From an uncultured Gemmatimonadota bacterium (GTDB taxonomy: Bacteria > Gemmatimonadota > Gemmatimonadetes > Longimicrobiales > Longimicrobiaceae): DNA of 64,000 nucleotides. The position numbers were made by a program, and so were the translations under genes. This document shows positions 1-8,733 of the stretch, one piece after another. The stretch lies in the NCBI GenBank assembly GCA_902805735.1, contig CADCTW010000203.1, positions 1 to 64,000 of the forward strand, given 5' to 3'. Within the stretch, counting starts at the first letter, position 1, and each line of letters begins with the position of its first letter. The notes below the pieces were generated by a model. That model ran no database searches. It saw only the letters and a list, made by a program, of their open reading frames with translations, and was not told the origin of the DNA.

Positions 1-74
1 GCGTCACCACGCCGCGCCGCCGCCGCGCGCTGCGAATGGAGCGCGCCGTACGCGCCGCGGAGCCCACGTCATGA
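1..74 (+). CDS. 3' end of an upstream gene, partial
   Basis: One reading frame stays open from position 3 to a TGA at 72-74 and ends in residues LRMERAVRAAEPTS. Its stop overlaps the next start codon as ATGA, the coupling used repeatedly in the following operon, so it is probably the C-terminus of another polysaccharide gene. Only about 23 residues are visible and no family can be assigned. Confidence 0.5.
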   Translation, partial: VTTPRRRRALRMERAVRAAEPTS

Positions 75-1114
75 TCGCGCCGCGTCCGCTGGTCTCCGTC
101 ATCACCCCCTGCCACAACGCCGAGCCCTTCATCGCGGAGACGATCGAGTCGGTGCTGGCGCAGACGTACCCGTCCGTCGAGCACGTAGTGGTGGACGACG
201 CGTCGCGCGACGGAAGCTGGGGGATCGTCGGCGGCTACGCGGAGCGCTTCCCCGACCACGTCCGCGCGATCCGCCTGGACGAGAACCGCGGCGGCTGCCA
301 CGCGCGCAACCTGGGCGCGGCGGCGGCGCGCGGCGAGTTCCTGATGTTCCTGGACGCCGACGACGTGATCTCGCCCGACACGCTGATGGCGCTGGTGGAC
401 GCGGTGCGCCAGGAAGCGCGCGGCGTCGCGTTCTGCCCATGGCTCCGCCTGCGCAGCCGCAACGGCCGGTGGGAGCGCGCCCCCGCCGATGCCCCGCTCC
501 CCGAGCCGGACCCCGACGTGGCGCTGCGCGGGTGGATCGAGGGCACCGCGTGGGCGCCCCCGTGCGCCGTGCTGTGGACGCGCGAAGCGTACGAGCTGAC
601 GGGCGGGTGGGACGAGTCGCTCACCCTGAACGACGACGGCGACCTGATGATGCGGGCGCTGGCGCTGGGGGTCCGCCCCGTGGGTGCCACCGGCGGCGAG
701 GCGTTCTACCGCTGGCACGACGCGTCGCACGTGTCGGTGAGCCAGACCTTTCTCCAGGAGCACAAGCTGCGCTCGCAGGTGCGCGTGCTGGACAAGCTGG
801 CGGAGATCCTGGAGTCGCAGCACCGCATGGCGCCGTTCGCGCCGTCGCTGGGGCTCGGCTACCAGCGGGCGGCGCTGCTCGGCTTCCAGAGCGGGCACCG
901 CGAGATGGCGCGCGCCTGCCTGCGCCGCGGGGAGGAGCTGGGGAGCCGCCGCGCCGTCTCCCCCACCCCCGCGGGACGGCTGGTGGTGCGCATCCTGGGG
1001 CTGGAGCGCAAGGAGATGCTGGTGCAGACGCTGGCGCGGATGGGCATCATGAGCCCACAGCGCCGCCGCCTGCTGCAGATGCAGCGCACCCTGGCCGCCG
1101 AGTCCCGGCCATGA
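71..1114 (+). CDS. Family 2 glycosyltransferase
   Basis: A 347-aa GT-A fold transferase that should add a sugar from a nucleotide donor to a growing polysaccharide at the cytoplasmic membrane face. The N-terminus has the classic GT2 opening (VSVITPCHNAE, residues about 8-18), then VVDDASRDGS (about 40-49), and a FLDADD metal-binding motif near residue 97. A WDES/LNDDGDL segment near 180-193 matches the acceptor-side motif of the family. The ATG overlaps the upstream stop (ATGA) and its own stop overlaps the next start, so it is translationally coupled within an exopolysaccharide operon. Donor and acceptor cannot be read from sequence. Confidence 0.9.
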   Translation: MIAPRPLVSVITPCHNAEPFIAETIESVLAQTYPSVEHVVVDDASRDGSWGIVGGYAERFPDHVRAIRLDENRGGCHARNLGAAAARGEFLMFLDADDVISPDTLMALVDAVRQEARGVAFCPWLRLRSRNGRWERAPADAPLPEPDPDVALRGWIEGTAWAPPCAVLWTREAYELTGGWDESLTLNDDGDLMMRALALGVRPVGATGGEAFYRWHDASHVSVSQTFLQEHKLRSQVRVLDKLAEILESQHRMAPFAPSLGLGYQRAALLGFQSGHREMARACLRRGEELGSRRAVSPTPAGRLVVRILGLERKEMLVQTLARMGIMSPQRRRLLQMQRTLAAESRP

Positions 1115-2034
1115 GGGTCGCCGTCTGCGTCACCACCTACCTGCGGCCCCTGGGCCTGGCGCGCCTGCTGGCGGGGCTCGACGCGCTGGCGTTCGAGAAG
1201 TCTCCCGCGCCCGAGCTGGAAGTGGTGGTGGTGGACAACGACCCCGCCGGTTCCGCAGCCGCCGTGTGCGACGAGTGGCGCCCGCGGCTGCGCTGGCCCC
1301 TGCGCTACGAGCACGAGCCGCGGCGCGGGGTCTCGCAGGCCCGCAACCGCGCCGTAGCCGCCACCCGCGACGCGGACTTCATCGCCTTCATCGACGACGA
1401 CGAGGTCCCCGAGCCGGGGTGGCTGGACGAGCTGCTGCACGTGCAGTCCGGGTACGACGCCGACGTCGTCTCGGGTCCCGTGCTGGAGCGCTTCGAAGAG
1501 GGCGCGCCGGATTGGGTGATCCGCGGCAAGTTCTTCACGCCACGACGCGACCCCACGGGCTTCCGCCGTGTCGATCCCGGCGCGGGAAACGTGCTGATCC
1601 GGACGGGGGCGCTGGAGGGGATGGACCCGCCCTTCGACGAGCGGTTCGCGCTCACGGGCGGCGAGGACACGCACCTCTTCCTGCGCCTGGCCAACGCGGG
1701 GCGGGTGATGGTGTGGGCGGACGACGCGGTGGCGCACGAGTACATCCCCCGCAGCCGCACCCGCGTGCGCTGGATCCTGCTGCGCGTGTACCGCGGCGCC
1801 AACACCTGGAGCGCGTGCGAGCGCGAGTTCCAGCCCTCGATGCGGGCGCGCGGGATGCGCGTGGCCAAGGGCCTCGCGCGGATCGCCGCCGGGGCCGCGC
1901 TCTTCCCGGTGTCGTGGCTCTTCGGGCGGCACATGGTGGTGAAGTCGCTCTGGTACGTGTGCTTCGGCGCCGGCAACCTGGCCGGGATGGCGGGGCTGCA
2001 GTACAACGAGTACCGCACCACCGATGGACGCTAA
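1111..2034 (+). CDS. Family 2 glycosyltransferase
   Basis: A 307-aa GT2-type transferase, second in the operon. It opens with VCVTTYLRPLGL and has VVVDNDPAGS near residue 45 and an FIDDDEVPEPGW metal-site motif near residue 92. The region FALTGGEDTHLFLRL near 192-206 is the usual acceptor-side segment, and a hydrophobic stretch near 255-275 may contact the membrane. I chose the ATG at 1111 because it overlaps the previous stop as ATGA and the protein then starts exactly at the family's first strand; the longer upstream reading frame is antisense-style noise. The sugar specificity is unknown. Confidence 0.9.
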   Translation: MRVAVCVTTYLRPLGLARLLAGLDALAFEKSPAPELEVVVVDNDPAGSAAAVCDEWRPRLRWPLRYEHEPRRGVSQARNRAVAATRDADFIAFIDDDEVPEPGWLDELLHVQSGYDADVVSGPVLERFEEGAPDWVIRGKFFTPRRDPTGFRRVDPGAGNVLIRTGALEGMDPPFDERFALTGGEDTHLFLRLANAGRVMVWADDAVAHEYIPRSRTRVRWILLRVYRGANTWSACEREFQPSMRARGMRVAKGLARIAAGAALFPVSWLFGRHMVVKSLWYVCFGAGNLAGMAGLQYNEYRTTDGR

Positions 2035-3358
2035 GCTCAGCCCCCCCGCCCGCCGGGCCGCGCCCCCCGCCCCCGTACGCCGCCCGGTGCCCCCGCGCCG
2101 CGCCGCGATGCAGGAGCTCGCGCGCGACACATTTCTGCGCGCGGAAACCCTGTTCGTCGTCCTGGCGCTCTTCCTCTTCTCGCAGGCGCTCGTCCCGCTC
2201 CTGCTGGAGAGCCCCGGCTCGACGCCGGGCGGTGAGGGGTACGAGTCGAACATGACGCTGCGGCTGATGTTCGCGTCGCTGCACGCGGGGTCGCTCTTCC
2301 TGCTGCTGGTGCACGGGCGGGCGGCGGCGGCGGCGGTGGCGCGGCACTGGCCGGCGGTGGCGCTGGTGGCGCTCGCGCTCCTTTCCACCGCCTGGTCCGG
2401 CGCGCCGGACATCACCCTGCGGCGCAGCTTTGCCTTCCTGGGCACCACGGCGTTCGGCATCCTCCTCGCCTCGCGCTACGACACGCGCACCCTCCTGCTG
2501 CGCGTGGCCGCCGCGCTGGGCGTCGCGGCCGTGCTGAGCGTGGTGTTCGCGGTGGCGCTGCCGTCGTACGGGGTGGACCAGGGGGTGCACGCGGGGGCGT
2601 GGCAGGGGATCTATACCGAGAAGAACACGCTGGGGCAGATGATGGCGCTGAGCACCGTCGTCTTCCTCATCCTGCGTCCCACGCTGCGGCGGCGGTGGAT
2701 CGGGACGGCGGGCGCGCTCCTTTCCATCGGGCTGGTCCTCCTCTCCACCTCCAAGTCGGCGCTCACCATCCTGCTGGTGTTCGCGGTGCTGGCGGCGCTC
2801 TTCCGCACGCTGCGGCTTACGTACACGCTGGCGGTGCCCATCGCCATCGGCTTCGTACTTGCGGGGGGGAGCGTCGCGGTGTGGCTGGCGACCAACGTGG
2901 AGTCCGCGCTGCTGGCCATGGGCAAGGACCCCACGCTCACCGGCCGCACCGAGATGTGGGCGACGCTGATCCGCAGCGCCGCCGAGCGCCCGTGGACGGG
3001 GTATGGCTACAGCGCGTTCTGGCTGGGATGGCAGGGGCCTTCGGCGAAGGCGCTGGCCGAGATCGGCTGGGAAACGCCGGGCGCGCACAACGGGTACCTG
3101 GACCTGAGCCTGCAGCTCGGCGTGCTGGGGCTCGGCATCTTCGCCGCCGGCTTCGCGTTCGCCCTCGCCCGCTCCTTCCGGGCGGTGCGCGAGACGCATA
3201 CGCCGGAGGGGTTCTGGCCCGGTCTGTACCTGGCGTTCATGCTGGTCTACAACTTCACGGAGACGATGCTGGCCACCCCCAACAACATCTTCTGGGCGCT
3301 GTACGTGGCCACCGTGTGCTCCGCCCTCCTCAACCGGAGCGGCGAGGTGACCGCGTGA
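2024..3358 (+). CDS. O-antigen ligase/polymerase family membrane protein
   Basis: A 444-aa polytopic membrane protein with about 11 hydrophobic segments, of the O-antigen ligase/Wzy superfamily that joins lipid-linked oligosaccharide units at the periplasmic face. The family-typical periplasmic loop is visible late in the protein: LTGRTEMW near residue 306, GYGYSAFWLG near 325 and AHNGYLDLSLQLG near 351-363, with the conserved arginine and histidine. The N-terminus overlaps the previous gene by 11 bp and begins with a proline/arginine-rich leader, so an internal ATG at 2108 is an alternative start. Between glycosyltransferases, its likely role is polymerisation or ligation of the exopolysaccharide. 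Confidence 0.85.
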   Translation: MDAKLSPPARRAAPPAPVRRPVPPRRAAMQELARDTFLRAETLFVVLALFLFSQALVPLLLESPGSTPGGEGYESNMTLRLMFASLHAGSLFLLLVHGRAAAAAVARHWPAVALVALALLSTAWSGAPDITLRRSFAFLGTTAFGILLASRYDTRTLLLRVAAALGVAAVLSVVFAVALPSYGVDQGVHAGAWQGIYTEKNTLGQMMALSTVVFLILRPTLRRRWIGTAGALLSIGLVLLSTSKSALTILLVFAVLAALFRTLRLTYTLAVPIAIGFVLAGGSVAVWLATNVESALLAMGKDPTLTGRTEMWATLIRSAAERPWTGYGYSAFWLGWQGPSAKALAEIGWETPGAHNGYLDLSLQLGVLGLGIFAAGFAFALARSFRAVRETHTPEGFWPGLYLAFMLVYNFTETMLATPNNIFWALYVATVCSALLNRSGEVTA

Positions 3359-4419
3359 GCCCCACGTTCTCGGTGCTGATCGCGGCCTACAACCAGGCGC
3401 GCTACATCGTGGAGACGCTGGACTCCGTGGCCGCGCAGAGCTGCGCGGACTGGGAGCTGGTGGTGGTGGACGACGGCTCCACGGACGACACCCGCTTGGT
3501 GGTGACCGCCTGGACGGAGCGCTTCGCCCGCCCCAACCGCGTCGTCTTCGTGTCCACCGCCAACGGCGGGCAGTCCGCCGCGCTGGAGCACGGGTTCGCG
3601 CTCTGCGAGGGCCGCTACGTGGTCCTGCTGGACTCGGACGACCGCCTGCTGCCCTCCAAGCTGGCCGAGGTGCTCCGCGCCGTGACGGCCGACCCGGAGG
3701 CGGGGATGATCGTGCACCCGCTCTACGTGATGGACGAGGACGGCCGCCGCACCGGCGACGTGCGCCCCATGCGCGCGAAGCTTTCCGAGGGCGACCTGCG
3801 CGAGCAGGTGAAGGCCACCACGCGCCACGTGGCCCCCGCGACCTCCGGGGTGATCATCCGCGCGGACGTGTTCCGGGGCCTCCTCCCCATGGCCACGCGC
3901 CCCTTCCGCGACGCGGCGGACGCGTACCTCACCATGGGCGCCAGCCTGGCGGCCCCCGTGCGAGCCATCCAGGAGCCGCTGGGCGAGTACCGCATGCACG
4001 CGGAGGGCAACTACCTGAAGCGCTTCGCCACGGCGGAGGGGCTGCGCTACACGGTGGAGCTGGAGCAGACCATCGTGCGGCACTTCGGGCTGGAGCGGGC
4101 GGCGGAGATGAACACCTACTTCGCCCGCAACGCATTCGCGCTGGAGAAGCTGGCGGGCACCCCCGCGTCCCGGCTCCGCGCGTACCGCCGGCTGATGCGC
4201 TCCACCCTGGCCGACCCGTCGTTCCGGGCGCGCGACCGGGTGCTGCTGGTGGGGTTCTGGACGACGTGCATGGCCGCGCCGCGCCCGGCGTTCGCGCGGC
4301 TGTGGGAGGCGTTCCAGCGCAAGCACACGGGGATCGACCGCATCCTCCGCGCGAGGCAGTCGTCCGGCGGCGCCCCGGCCCGGGCCCCCGGGCCCGCCGC
4401 CGCCGCGTCGGGGAGCTGA
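3355..4419 (+). CDS. Family 2 glycosyltransferase
   Basis: A 354-aa GT2 transferase. It begins FSVLIAAYNQARYI, carries VVVDDGSTDDT near residue 40 and a LLDSDD metal-binding motif near residue 92, typical of inverting GT-A enzymes. A C-terminal extension of about 100 residues is helical and ends in an alanine/proline-rich tail. The start is the GTG at 3355, which overlaps the previous TGA as GTGA and places the first strand at residue 4. It belongs to the same operon as the preceding three genes and probably adds one sugar of the repeat unit. Confidence 0.88.
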   Translation: MSPTFSVLIAAYNQARYIVETLDSVAAQSCADWELVVVDDGSTDDTRLVVTAWTERFARPNRVVFVSTANGGQSAALEHGFALCEGRYVVLLDSDDRLLPSKLAEVLRAVTADPEAGMIVHPLYVMDEDGRRTGDVRPMRAKLSEGDLREQVKATTRHVAPATSGVIIRADVFRGLLPMATRPFRDAADAYLTMGASLAAPVRAIQEPLGEYRMHAEGNYLKRFATAEGLRYTVELEQTIVRHFGLERAAEMNTYFARNAFALEKLAGTPASRLRAYRRLMRSTLADPSFRARDRVLLVGFWTTCMAAPRPAFARLWEAFQRKHTGIDRILRARQSSGGAPARAPGPAAAASGS

Positions 4420-4428
4420 GCCGGCGGA

Positions 4429-5208
4429 ATGGCCGCCGAGAGGATCGACGTCTGCGGCGCGGGGGTGGACCCCTGCGACATGGAGGACGCCGTGCGCCGC
4501 ATCGTGGAGCGCGCGGCGAACGGCGGCCCCCCTGCCCTGGTCGTCACGCCCAACGCGCACCACGTGGCGCTGCTGCAGGACGTGGAGGAGTTCCGCGCCG
4601 TGTACCGCTCCGCCTGGCTTTCGGTGCCGGACGGGATGTCGCTGGTGTGGGCCTCGCGCCTCCTGGGCACCCCGCTCCCCGAGAAGGTGAGCGGGATCGA
4701 CCTGTTCGTGGAGGTGTGCGCCGCCGTCGCCGGCACGGACCTGCGCATCTTCCTCCTCGGCGGGCGTCCGGGCGCGGCGGAGGAGGCGGCGCGCGTGGTG
4801 GAGGCGCGCTTTCCGGGCCTGCGCATCGCCGGCACCTACTGCCCGCCGCTGGGCTTCGAGCGCGATCCGGAAGAATCCCAGCGGGTGCTGCAGGCCGTGC
4901 GCGGCGCGGCGCCGCACATCCTGTTCGTGGCGCTCGGCGCTCCCAAGCAGGAGCTTTGGATGTACGAGAACCGCGAGCGCCTCGGCGTCCCCGTCTCCCT
5001 GGGCGTGGGCGCGACCTTCGACTTCGTGGCGGGGATGATCCGCCGCGCTCCGCGGTGGATGCAGAAGCGCGGGCTGGAATGGATCCACCGGGCCGCCACC
5101 GAGCCGCGCCGCCTGGGGATGCGCTACCTCGTCACCACGCCGCGCTTCCTCTGGATCTTCCTGAAATCGGGGCTCACACAGAGACACAGAGGCACAGAGG
5201 CTACCTGA
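4429..5208 (+). CDS. WecG/TagA/CpsF family glycosyltransferase
   Basis: A 259-aa member of GT26, which adds N-acetylmannosamine-type sugars to polyprenyl-linked acceptors. Visible family motifs are TPNAHHV near residue 40 (family T-x-N), PDGMSLVW near 67, FLLGGRPG near 105, ALGAPKQELW near 166 and GVGATFDFVAG near 190. It lies 9 bp downstream of the GT2 gene in the same operon. The last dozen residues (LTQRHRGTEAT) and the stop codon are encoded by a CTCTGTGY-family intergenic repeat, so the true ancestral C-terminus was replaced or extended. A second family member lies at 8734-9552. Confidence 0.92.
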   Translation: MAAERIDVCGAGVDPCDMEDAVRRIVERAANGGPPALVVTPNAHHVALLQDVEEFRAVYRSAWLSVPDGMSLVWASRLLGTPLPEKVSGIDLFVEVCAAVAGTDLRIFLLGGRPGAAEEAARVVEARFPGLRIAGTYCPPLGFERDPEESQRVLQAVRGAAPHILFVALGAPKQELWMYENRERLGVPVSLGVGATFDFVAGMIRRAPRWMQKRGLEWIHRAATEPRRLGMRYLVTTPRFLWIFLKSGLTQRHRGTEAT

Positions 5209-5236
5209 CCTCCGTGCCTCCGTGTCTCTGGGTGAG
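5173..5236. repeat. CTCTGTGY palindromic repeat, copy 1
   Basis: Two arms of three 8-bp units around a short spacer, at a convergent junction. Both flanking stop codons (5208 plus, 5201 minus) lie inside it. Confidence 0.85.
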
Positions 5237-6223
5237 GCTGCCGTTGTAGTACCTCATGTAGAGCTCGGCGGAGCGTTCCAGGGTGAGCTCGCGCTCCACG
5301 TATGCACGCGGATCGTAGTCGTGGAGGCGGGGCCAGAAGCGGTCGAAGGCGGCGTCGAAATCGCCGAAGTCGCGGAAGCGGTCGCCGCACTCGGGGGAGA
5401 AGTAGGGGACGGAGCTGGCGGGGACCGGGTCGGGCTCGAAGTCGGCGCGGTGAGGATCGAGCCAGTAGCCGTTGTCCCAGGCGAGGACGGGGACGCCGGA
5501 GGCGAGGGCTTCCTGGTAGGCCAGGCCCTGCGTCTCGTGCTCGCAGAGGAAGAGCATGGAGCGCGACCGAGCGAGCAGGTCGCGATAGGTGGCATGGTCG
5601 TAGAGCTTATAGCGCAGCGTCTCCACGCGCAGGCCGCGGCGGGCGAGGCTCGCCATGACCGGGTCGAGGAGCGCGGGCTCGTAGTGCTCGCGGTTCCAGC
5701 GGATCTTGTCGTACACCAGCACGTCCACGTCCTTGGCGTGGCCGCGGGTATCGGGCCAGCTCGCCGCGTCGATGCCGTTGAACCAGATCACGCACGAGTC
5801 GCCGTAGCGGCGGGCGAACATGCAACGCATCCACTCGCTGCACACCAGGTAGAAGCGGTTGCGCTCGTCTTCCATCAACCCCGGCGCCAGGCTGGGATGG
5901 TCGTACAGCCCCGGACCGAGCACCGCCGGGTTCGGGAGGTCCCATCCCTCCAGCAGGTGCGGGTAGCCGAAGAGGCCGACCGGGTGCTGGGGATTGCGCC
6001 GCGCCGCCGCGTAGTCGTTGATCCGCACGATGTGCCCGCTCCGCCGCAGCGCCTCCGCCAGCAGCTGAAAGGCCATCTGGAAGCCGGTCACCTTCTGCTT
6101 GCGGTTGAAGCGGTTGTACAGGGGGCGCACCAGGCGCTTCAGGTACCGGTCGCCGGGGACGAACCGGTCGGACTCGAAGTCCCGGAAGAAGAGCAGGACG
6201 GTGCGGTCGGCCAGGCGGCTCAC
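5201..6223 (-). CDS. GT-B glycosyltransferase, tandem copy A
   Basis: A 340-aa protein resembling CgeB/GT1-type transferases. The C-terminal half has the GT-B nucleotide-sugar-binding pattern: SRSMLFLCEHETQG near residue 220, YQEALASGVPVLAWD near 236. The start is the GTG at 6223, overlapping the stop of the neighbouring paralogue (GTGA), and the N-terminus (VSRLADRTVLLFF) aligns with that paralogue. Residues encoded by 5826-6023 are almost identical to the paralogue at DNA level, including a perfect 89-bp run. The last residues (SLTQRHGGTEVR) derive from the intergenic repeat. It probably acts on the same polysaccharide as the convergent operon. Confidence 0.8.
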   Translation of the reverse strand: MSRLADRTVLLFFRDFESDRFVPGDRYLKRLVRPLYNRFNRKQKVTGFQMAFQLLAEALRRSGHIVRINDYAAARRNPQHPVGLFGYPHLLEGWDLPNPAVLGPGLYDHPSLAPGLMEDERNRFYLVCSEWMRCMFARRYGDSCVIWFNGIDAASWPDTRGHAKDVDVLVYDKIRWNREHYEPALLDPVMASLARRGLRVETLRYKLYDHATYRDLLARSRSMLFLCEHETQGLAYQEALASGVPVLAWDNGYWLDPHRADFEPDPVPASSVPYFSPECGDRFRDFGDFDAAFDRFWPRLHDYDPRAYVERELTLERSAELYMRYYNGSLTQRHGGTEVR

Positions 6224-7233
6224 GCGGGGACGAGCGCCGCCGCGGCGCGGGTGTAGTAGGACATGTAGAGCTCGGCGGAGCGCTCCATCGACAGCTCGCG
6301 CTCCACGTAGCCGCGCGGGCGGTAGCCGTCCAGCCGCGACCAGAAGCGCTCGAACGCCCCCTCGAACTCGCCGAAGTCGCGGAATCGCTCGCCGCACTCG
6401 GGGGAGAAGTAGGGAACGGAGCTGGCGGGCACCGGCTCGGGCTCGAAGTCCGCGCGGCGCGGGTCCAGCCAGAAGCCGTTGTCCCATGCGAGGATGGGGA
6501 CGTTGGAGGCCATCGCCTCCTGGTACGCGATCCCCTGCGTCTCGTTGGCGCTCAGGAAGAGCATGGAGCGCGAGCGGCTGAGCGCGTCGCGGTACTCGTC
6601 CGGCTCGTAGTAGCCGTAGCGCAGCGAGTGGGTGCGCAGCCCCGCCGCTTTGATGCGCGCCAGGATGGGGTTGAGCATGCGCGCCTCGTAACCCTCGCGG
6701 TCCCAGTACATCTTGTCGTACACCAGCACGTCGATGTCCTTGGCGTGGCCGCGCGTGTCCTGCCACTTCGCCGCGTCGATGCCGTTGAACCACACCACGC
6801 ACGACTCGCCGTAGCGACGGGCGAACATGCGGCGCATCCACTCGCTGCACACCAGGTAGAAGCGGTTGCGCTCGTCTTCCATCAACCCCGGCGCCAGGCT
6901 GGGATGGTCGTACAGCCCCGGGCCGAGCACCGCCGGGTTCGGCAGGTCCCACCCCTCCAGCAGGTGCGGGTAGCCGAAGAGGCCGACGGGGTGATGGGGA
7001 TTGCGCCGGGCCGCCGCGTAGTCGTTGGCTCGCACGTCGTAGCCGCCGCGCCGCAGCGCCTCCACCAGCGCGTTGTAGGCGACGCGGAAGCCGCTCACCC
7101 GGTGGCGCCGCCCGCTGAGCCGCGCGTACAGCGGCCGGACGACGCGCTTGAGGTAGCGGTCGCCGGGGAGCCACTTGTCCAGCTCGTACTCCTTGTAGAA
7201 CAGCAGGACCGTGCGGTCCGTCAGCGTCGGCAT
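6220..7233 (-). CDS. GT-B glycosyltransferase, tandem copy B
   Basis: A 337-aa paralogue of the gene just downstream, with the same architecture: DRTVLLFY start, a shared central block (LFGYPHLLEGWDLPNP and DERNRFYLVCSEWM) and the C-terminal EAMASNVPILAWDNG pattern of GT-B folds. Start chosen at ATG 7233 because it aligns with the paralogue; a TTG at 7248 is possible but adds five unsupported residues. The two genes overlap by 4 bp and form a minus-strand pair. The outer thirds have diverged while the middle is nearly identical, so specificity may differ at the ends. The sugar substrate is unknown. Confidence 0.8.
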   Translation of the reverse strand: MPTLTDRTVLLFYKEYELDKWLPGDRYLKRVVRPLYARLSGRRHRVSGFRVAYNALVEALRRGGYDVRANDYAAARRNPHHPVGLFGYPHLLEGWDLPNPAVLGPGLYDHPSLAPGLMEDERNRFYLVCSEWMRRMFARRYGESCVVWFNGIDAAKWQDTRGHAKDIDVLVYDKMYWDREGYEARMLNPILARIKAAGLRTHSLRYGYYEPDEYRDALSRSRSMLFLSANETQGIAYQEAMASNVPILAWDNGFWLDPRRADFEPEPVPASSVPYFSPECGERFRDFGEFEGAFERFWSRLDGYRPRGYVERELSMERSAELYMSYYTRAAAALVPA

Positions 7234-7309
7234 CGTGGCGTGTGGCAAAAGGACGGGTCCGCACCCGCGCGCAGCCGGGCCGGACCCATCGTTCCAGGGG
7301 AGGCTCGGG

Positions 7310-8530
7310 TCAGTACGACGCGAGCCGGTCCTTGATGATCTGCCCTGGCTTGGTGGGCGTACCCGACCAGTCCATGATCAGCAGCGAGCGGTTGCAGATG
7401 GGGTCGTCGTTCCCCTCCTGGCGCTTGGACTCGGTGGGGCTGGGCGCCACCCACATCCACGCCGTCCACGAGAGGCCGAGCTGGTCCGCCTTGTCCAGCA
7501 CCGCCTTCACGTACGGCGTGCTGCAGTCGTAGTCGCCGAACTCGGTGATCATCACGGGGTCCGTGGCGGCCAGCGACGCCCAGTCGTTGTCCCACGTGGC
7601 CGGCTGGCGCGTGTCCGACGAGAACTCCCACGGGTGCGTGGCGTAGGCGATGTTGTAGCCCTTGATGCGGTGGTCCTTTACGCCGTTCAGGAAGTACGCC
7701 CACTGCGTGCCGCCGGCGATCACCATGTTGTTGGCGCCGGTGCTGCGCACGGCGTCGTAGAGCTGCTGCATCCCCGCGGCCTGGAAGGCCGGGCGCCTGC
7801 CGTACACGGCGTCCGACGGGTGCAGCCCGCCGTTCAGCCACATGTCCCAGTTGCTGAACCCGCCCACGCCGCCCACGGGGAACGGCTCGCTGTACAGCTC
7901 GAACAGGACGCCGCCGTCGTCCTTGTAGCGCGCGGCCACGTCCTTCCAGAAGGGGATGGAGTGGTTCACGTCCGCCATCGGCTGGTGCATCTCGTTTTCC
8001 AGCGGATGGTTGGGATCGCCGCGGTCGCTGGCCTGCAGCACCAGGATCACGTGCAGCCCCGAGGCCCGCGCGCCCTTCACCGCCCGGTCCACCCGCGCCG
8101 CGTAGCCCGGGTCGTGGTGCTTGGAGGCCGCCACCCAGTAGTACTGCGCCAGCTCGATGCGCACCGTGTTGGCCCGCCACTCGCGCATGCGGGCGAAGTC
8201 GGCCATCATGGAGGTGTCCACGCCCATGCGCCCGCCCTCGGACGAGAACGACAGCGCGGGGCGCGACACGCCCACGAAGCGCGCCGGCTGGCAGGTGGCC
8301 ACGCTGATGATCTTGTTGCCCACCGCCGCGAAGCCGTTGGGGGCCACGGGAATCGTCTTCCCGCCCGCCTGCACCGAGCCGTTCGCGCAGGTGAGGGCCG
8401 GCGGGTCCACGAGCCCGCCCTTCTTGTCGTCGGTACAGGCGGCCAGCCCCAGCGAGAGCACGAGAGAGGCTTTCGCGAGGCGCGATGCGGCGCGGGTCGG
8501 TCGAATGCCGGCTTCGGCGAACACGAGCAT
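7310..8530 (-). CDS. GH5-like cellulase lipoprotein
   Basis: A 406-aa secreted lipoprotein with a signal peptide and lipobox LGLAAC, then a TIM-barrel resembling glycoside hydrolase family 5. Visible family signatures: FVGVSRPAL near 85, NTVRIELAQYYW near 118, a LYSEPF segment at the acid/base strand near 220 and ITEFGDYDC carrying the likely nucleophile near 333. The family's usual Asn-Glu-Pro is Ser-Glu-Pro here. Start is ATG 8530, preceded by AAAGGTG; longer frames lack a signal peptide. It likely cleaves beta-linked glucan or the cell's own exopolysaccharide outside the inner membrane. It is transcribed towards the GT-B pair. Confidence 0.82.
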   Translation of the reverse strand: MLVFAEAGIRPTRAASRLAKASLVLSLGLAACTDDKKGGLVDPPALTCANGSVQAGGKTIPVAPNGFAAVGNKIISVATCQPARFVGVSRPALSFSSEGGRMGVDTSMMADFARMREWRANTVRIELAQYYWVAASKHHDPGYAARVDRAVKGARASGLHVILVLQASDRGDPNHPLENEMHQPMADVNHSIPFWKDVAARYKDDGGVLFELYSEPFPVGGVGGFSNWDMWLNGGLHPSDAVYGRRPAFQAAGMQQLYDAVRSTGANNMVIAGGTQWAYFLNGVKDHRIKGYNIAYATHPWEFSSDTRQPATWDNDWASLAATDPVMITEFGDYDCSTPYVKAVLDKADQLGLSWTAWMWVAPSPTESKRQEGNDDPICNRSLLIMDWSGTPTKPGQIIKDRLASY

Positions 8531-8733
8531 CGAACACCTTTGGAGCGGGGTACCCGGATCTGCTGCACGGCTGCGTGCCGGAGGGGCTAAGACGGGAGCC
8601 CCACACGACCTGTGCATCGTGCCCTATGTGTTTCCCATGGGCAATACTCGCGCCAGCGGGGCAGCATACTACTTGCGGTCTGCGGCGCGCGGAGGAGCTG
8701 AGGGGAATCGCCGACAATCATGTGAGGAAGTGG

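Noticed and set aside
439-1110. Upstream extension of the second glycosyltransferase frame
   Set aside because: Overlaps the first glycosyltransferase in another frame and has low-complexity Arg/Gly/Ala composition; the ATG at 1111 fits family and overlap.
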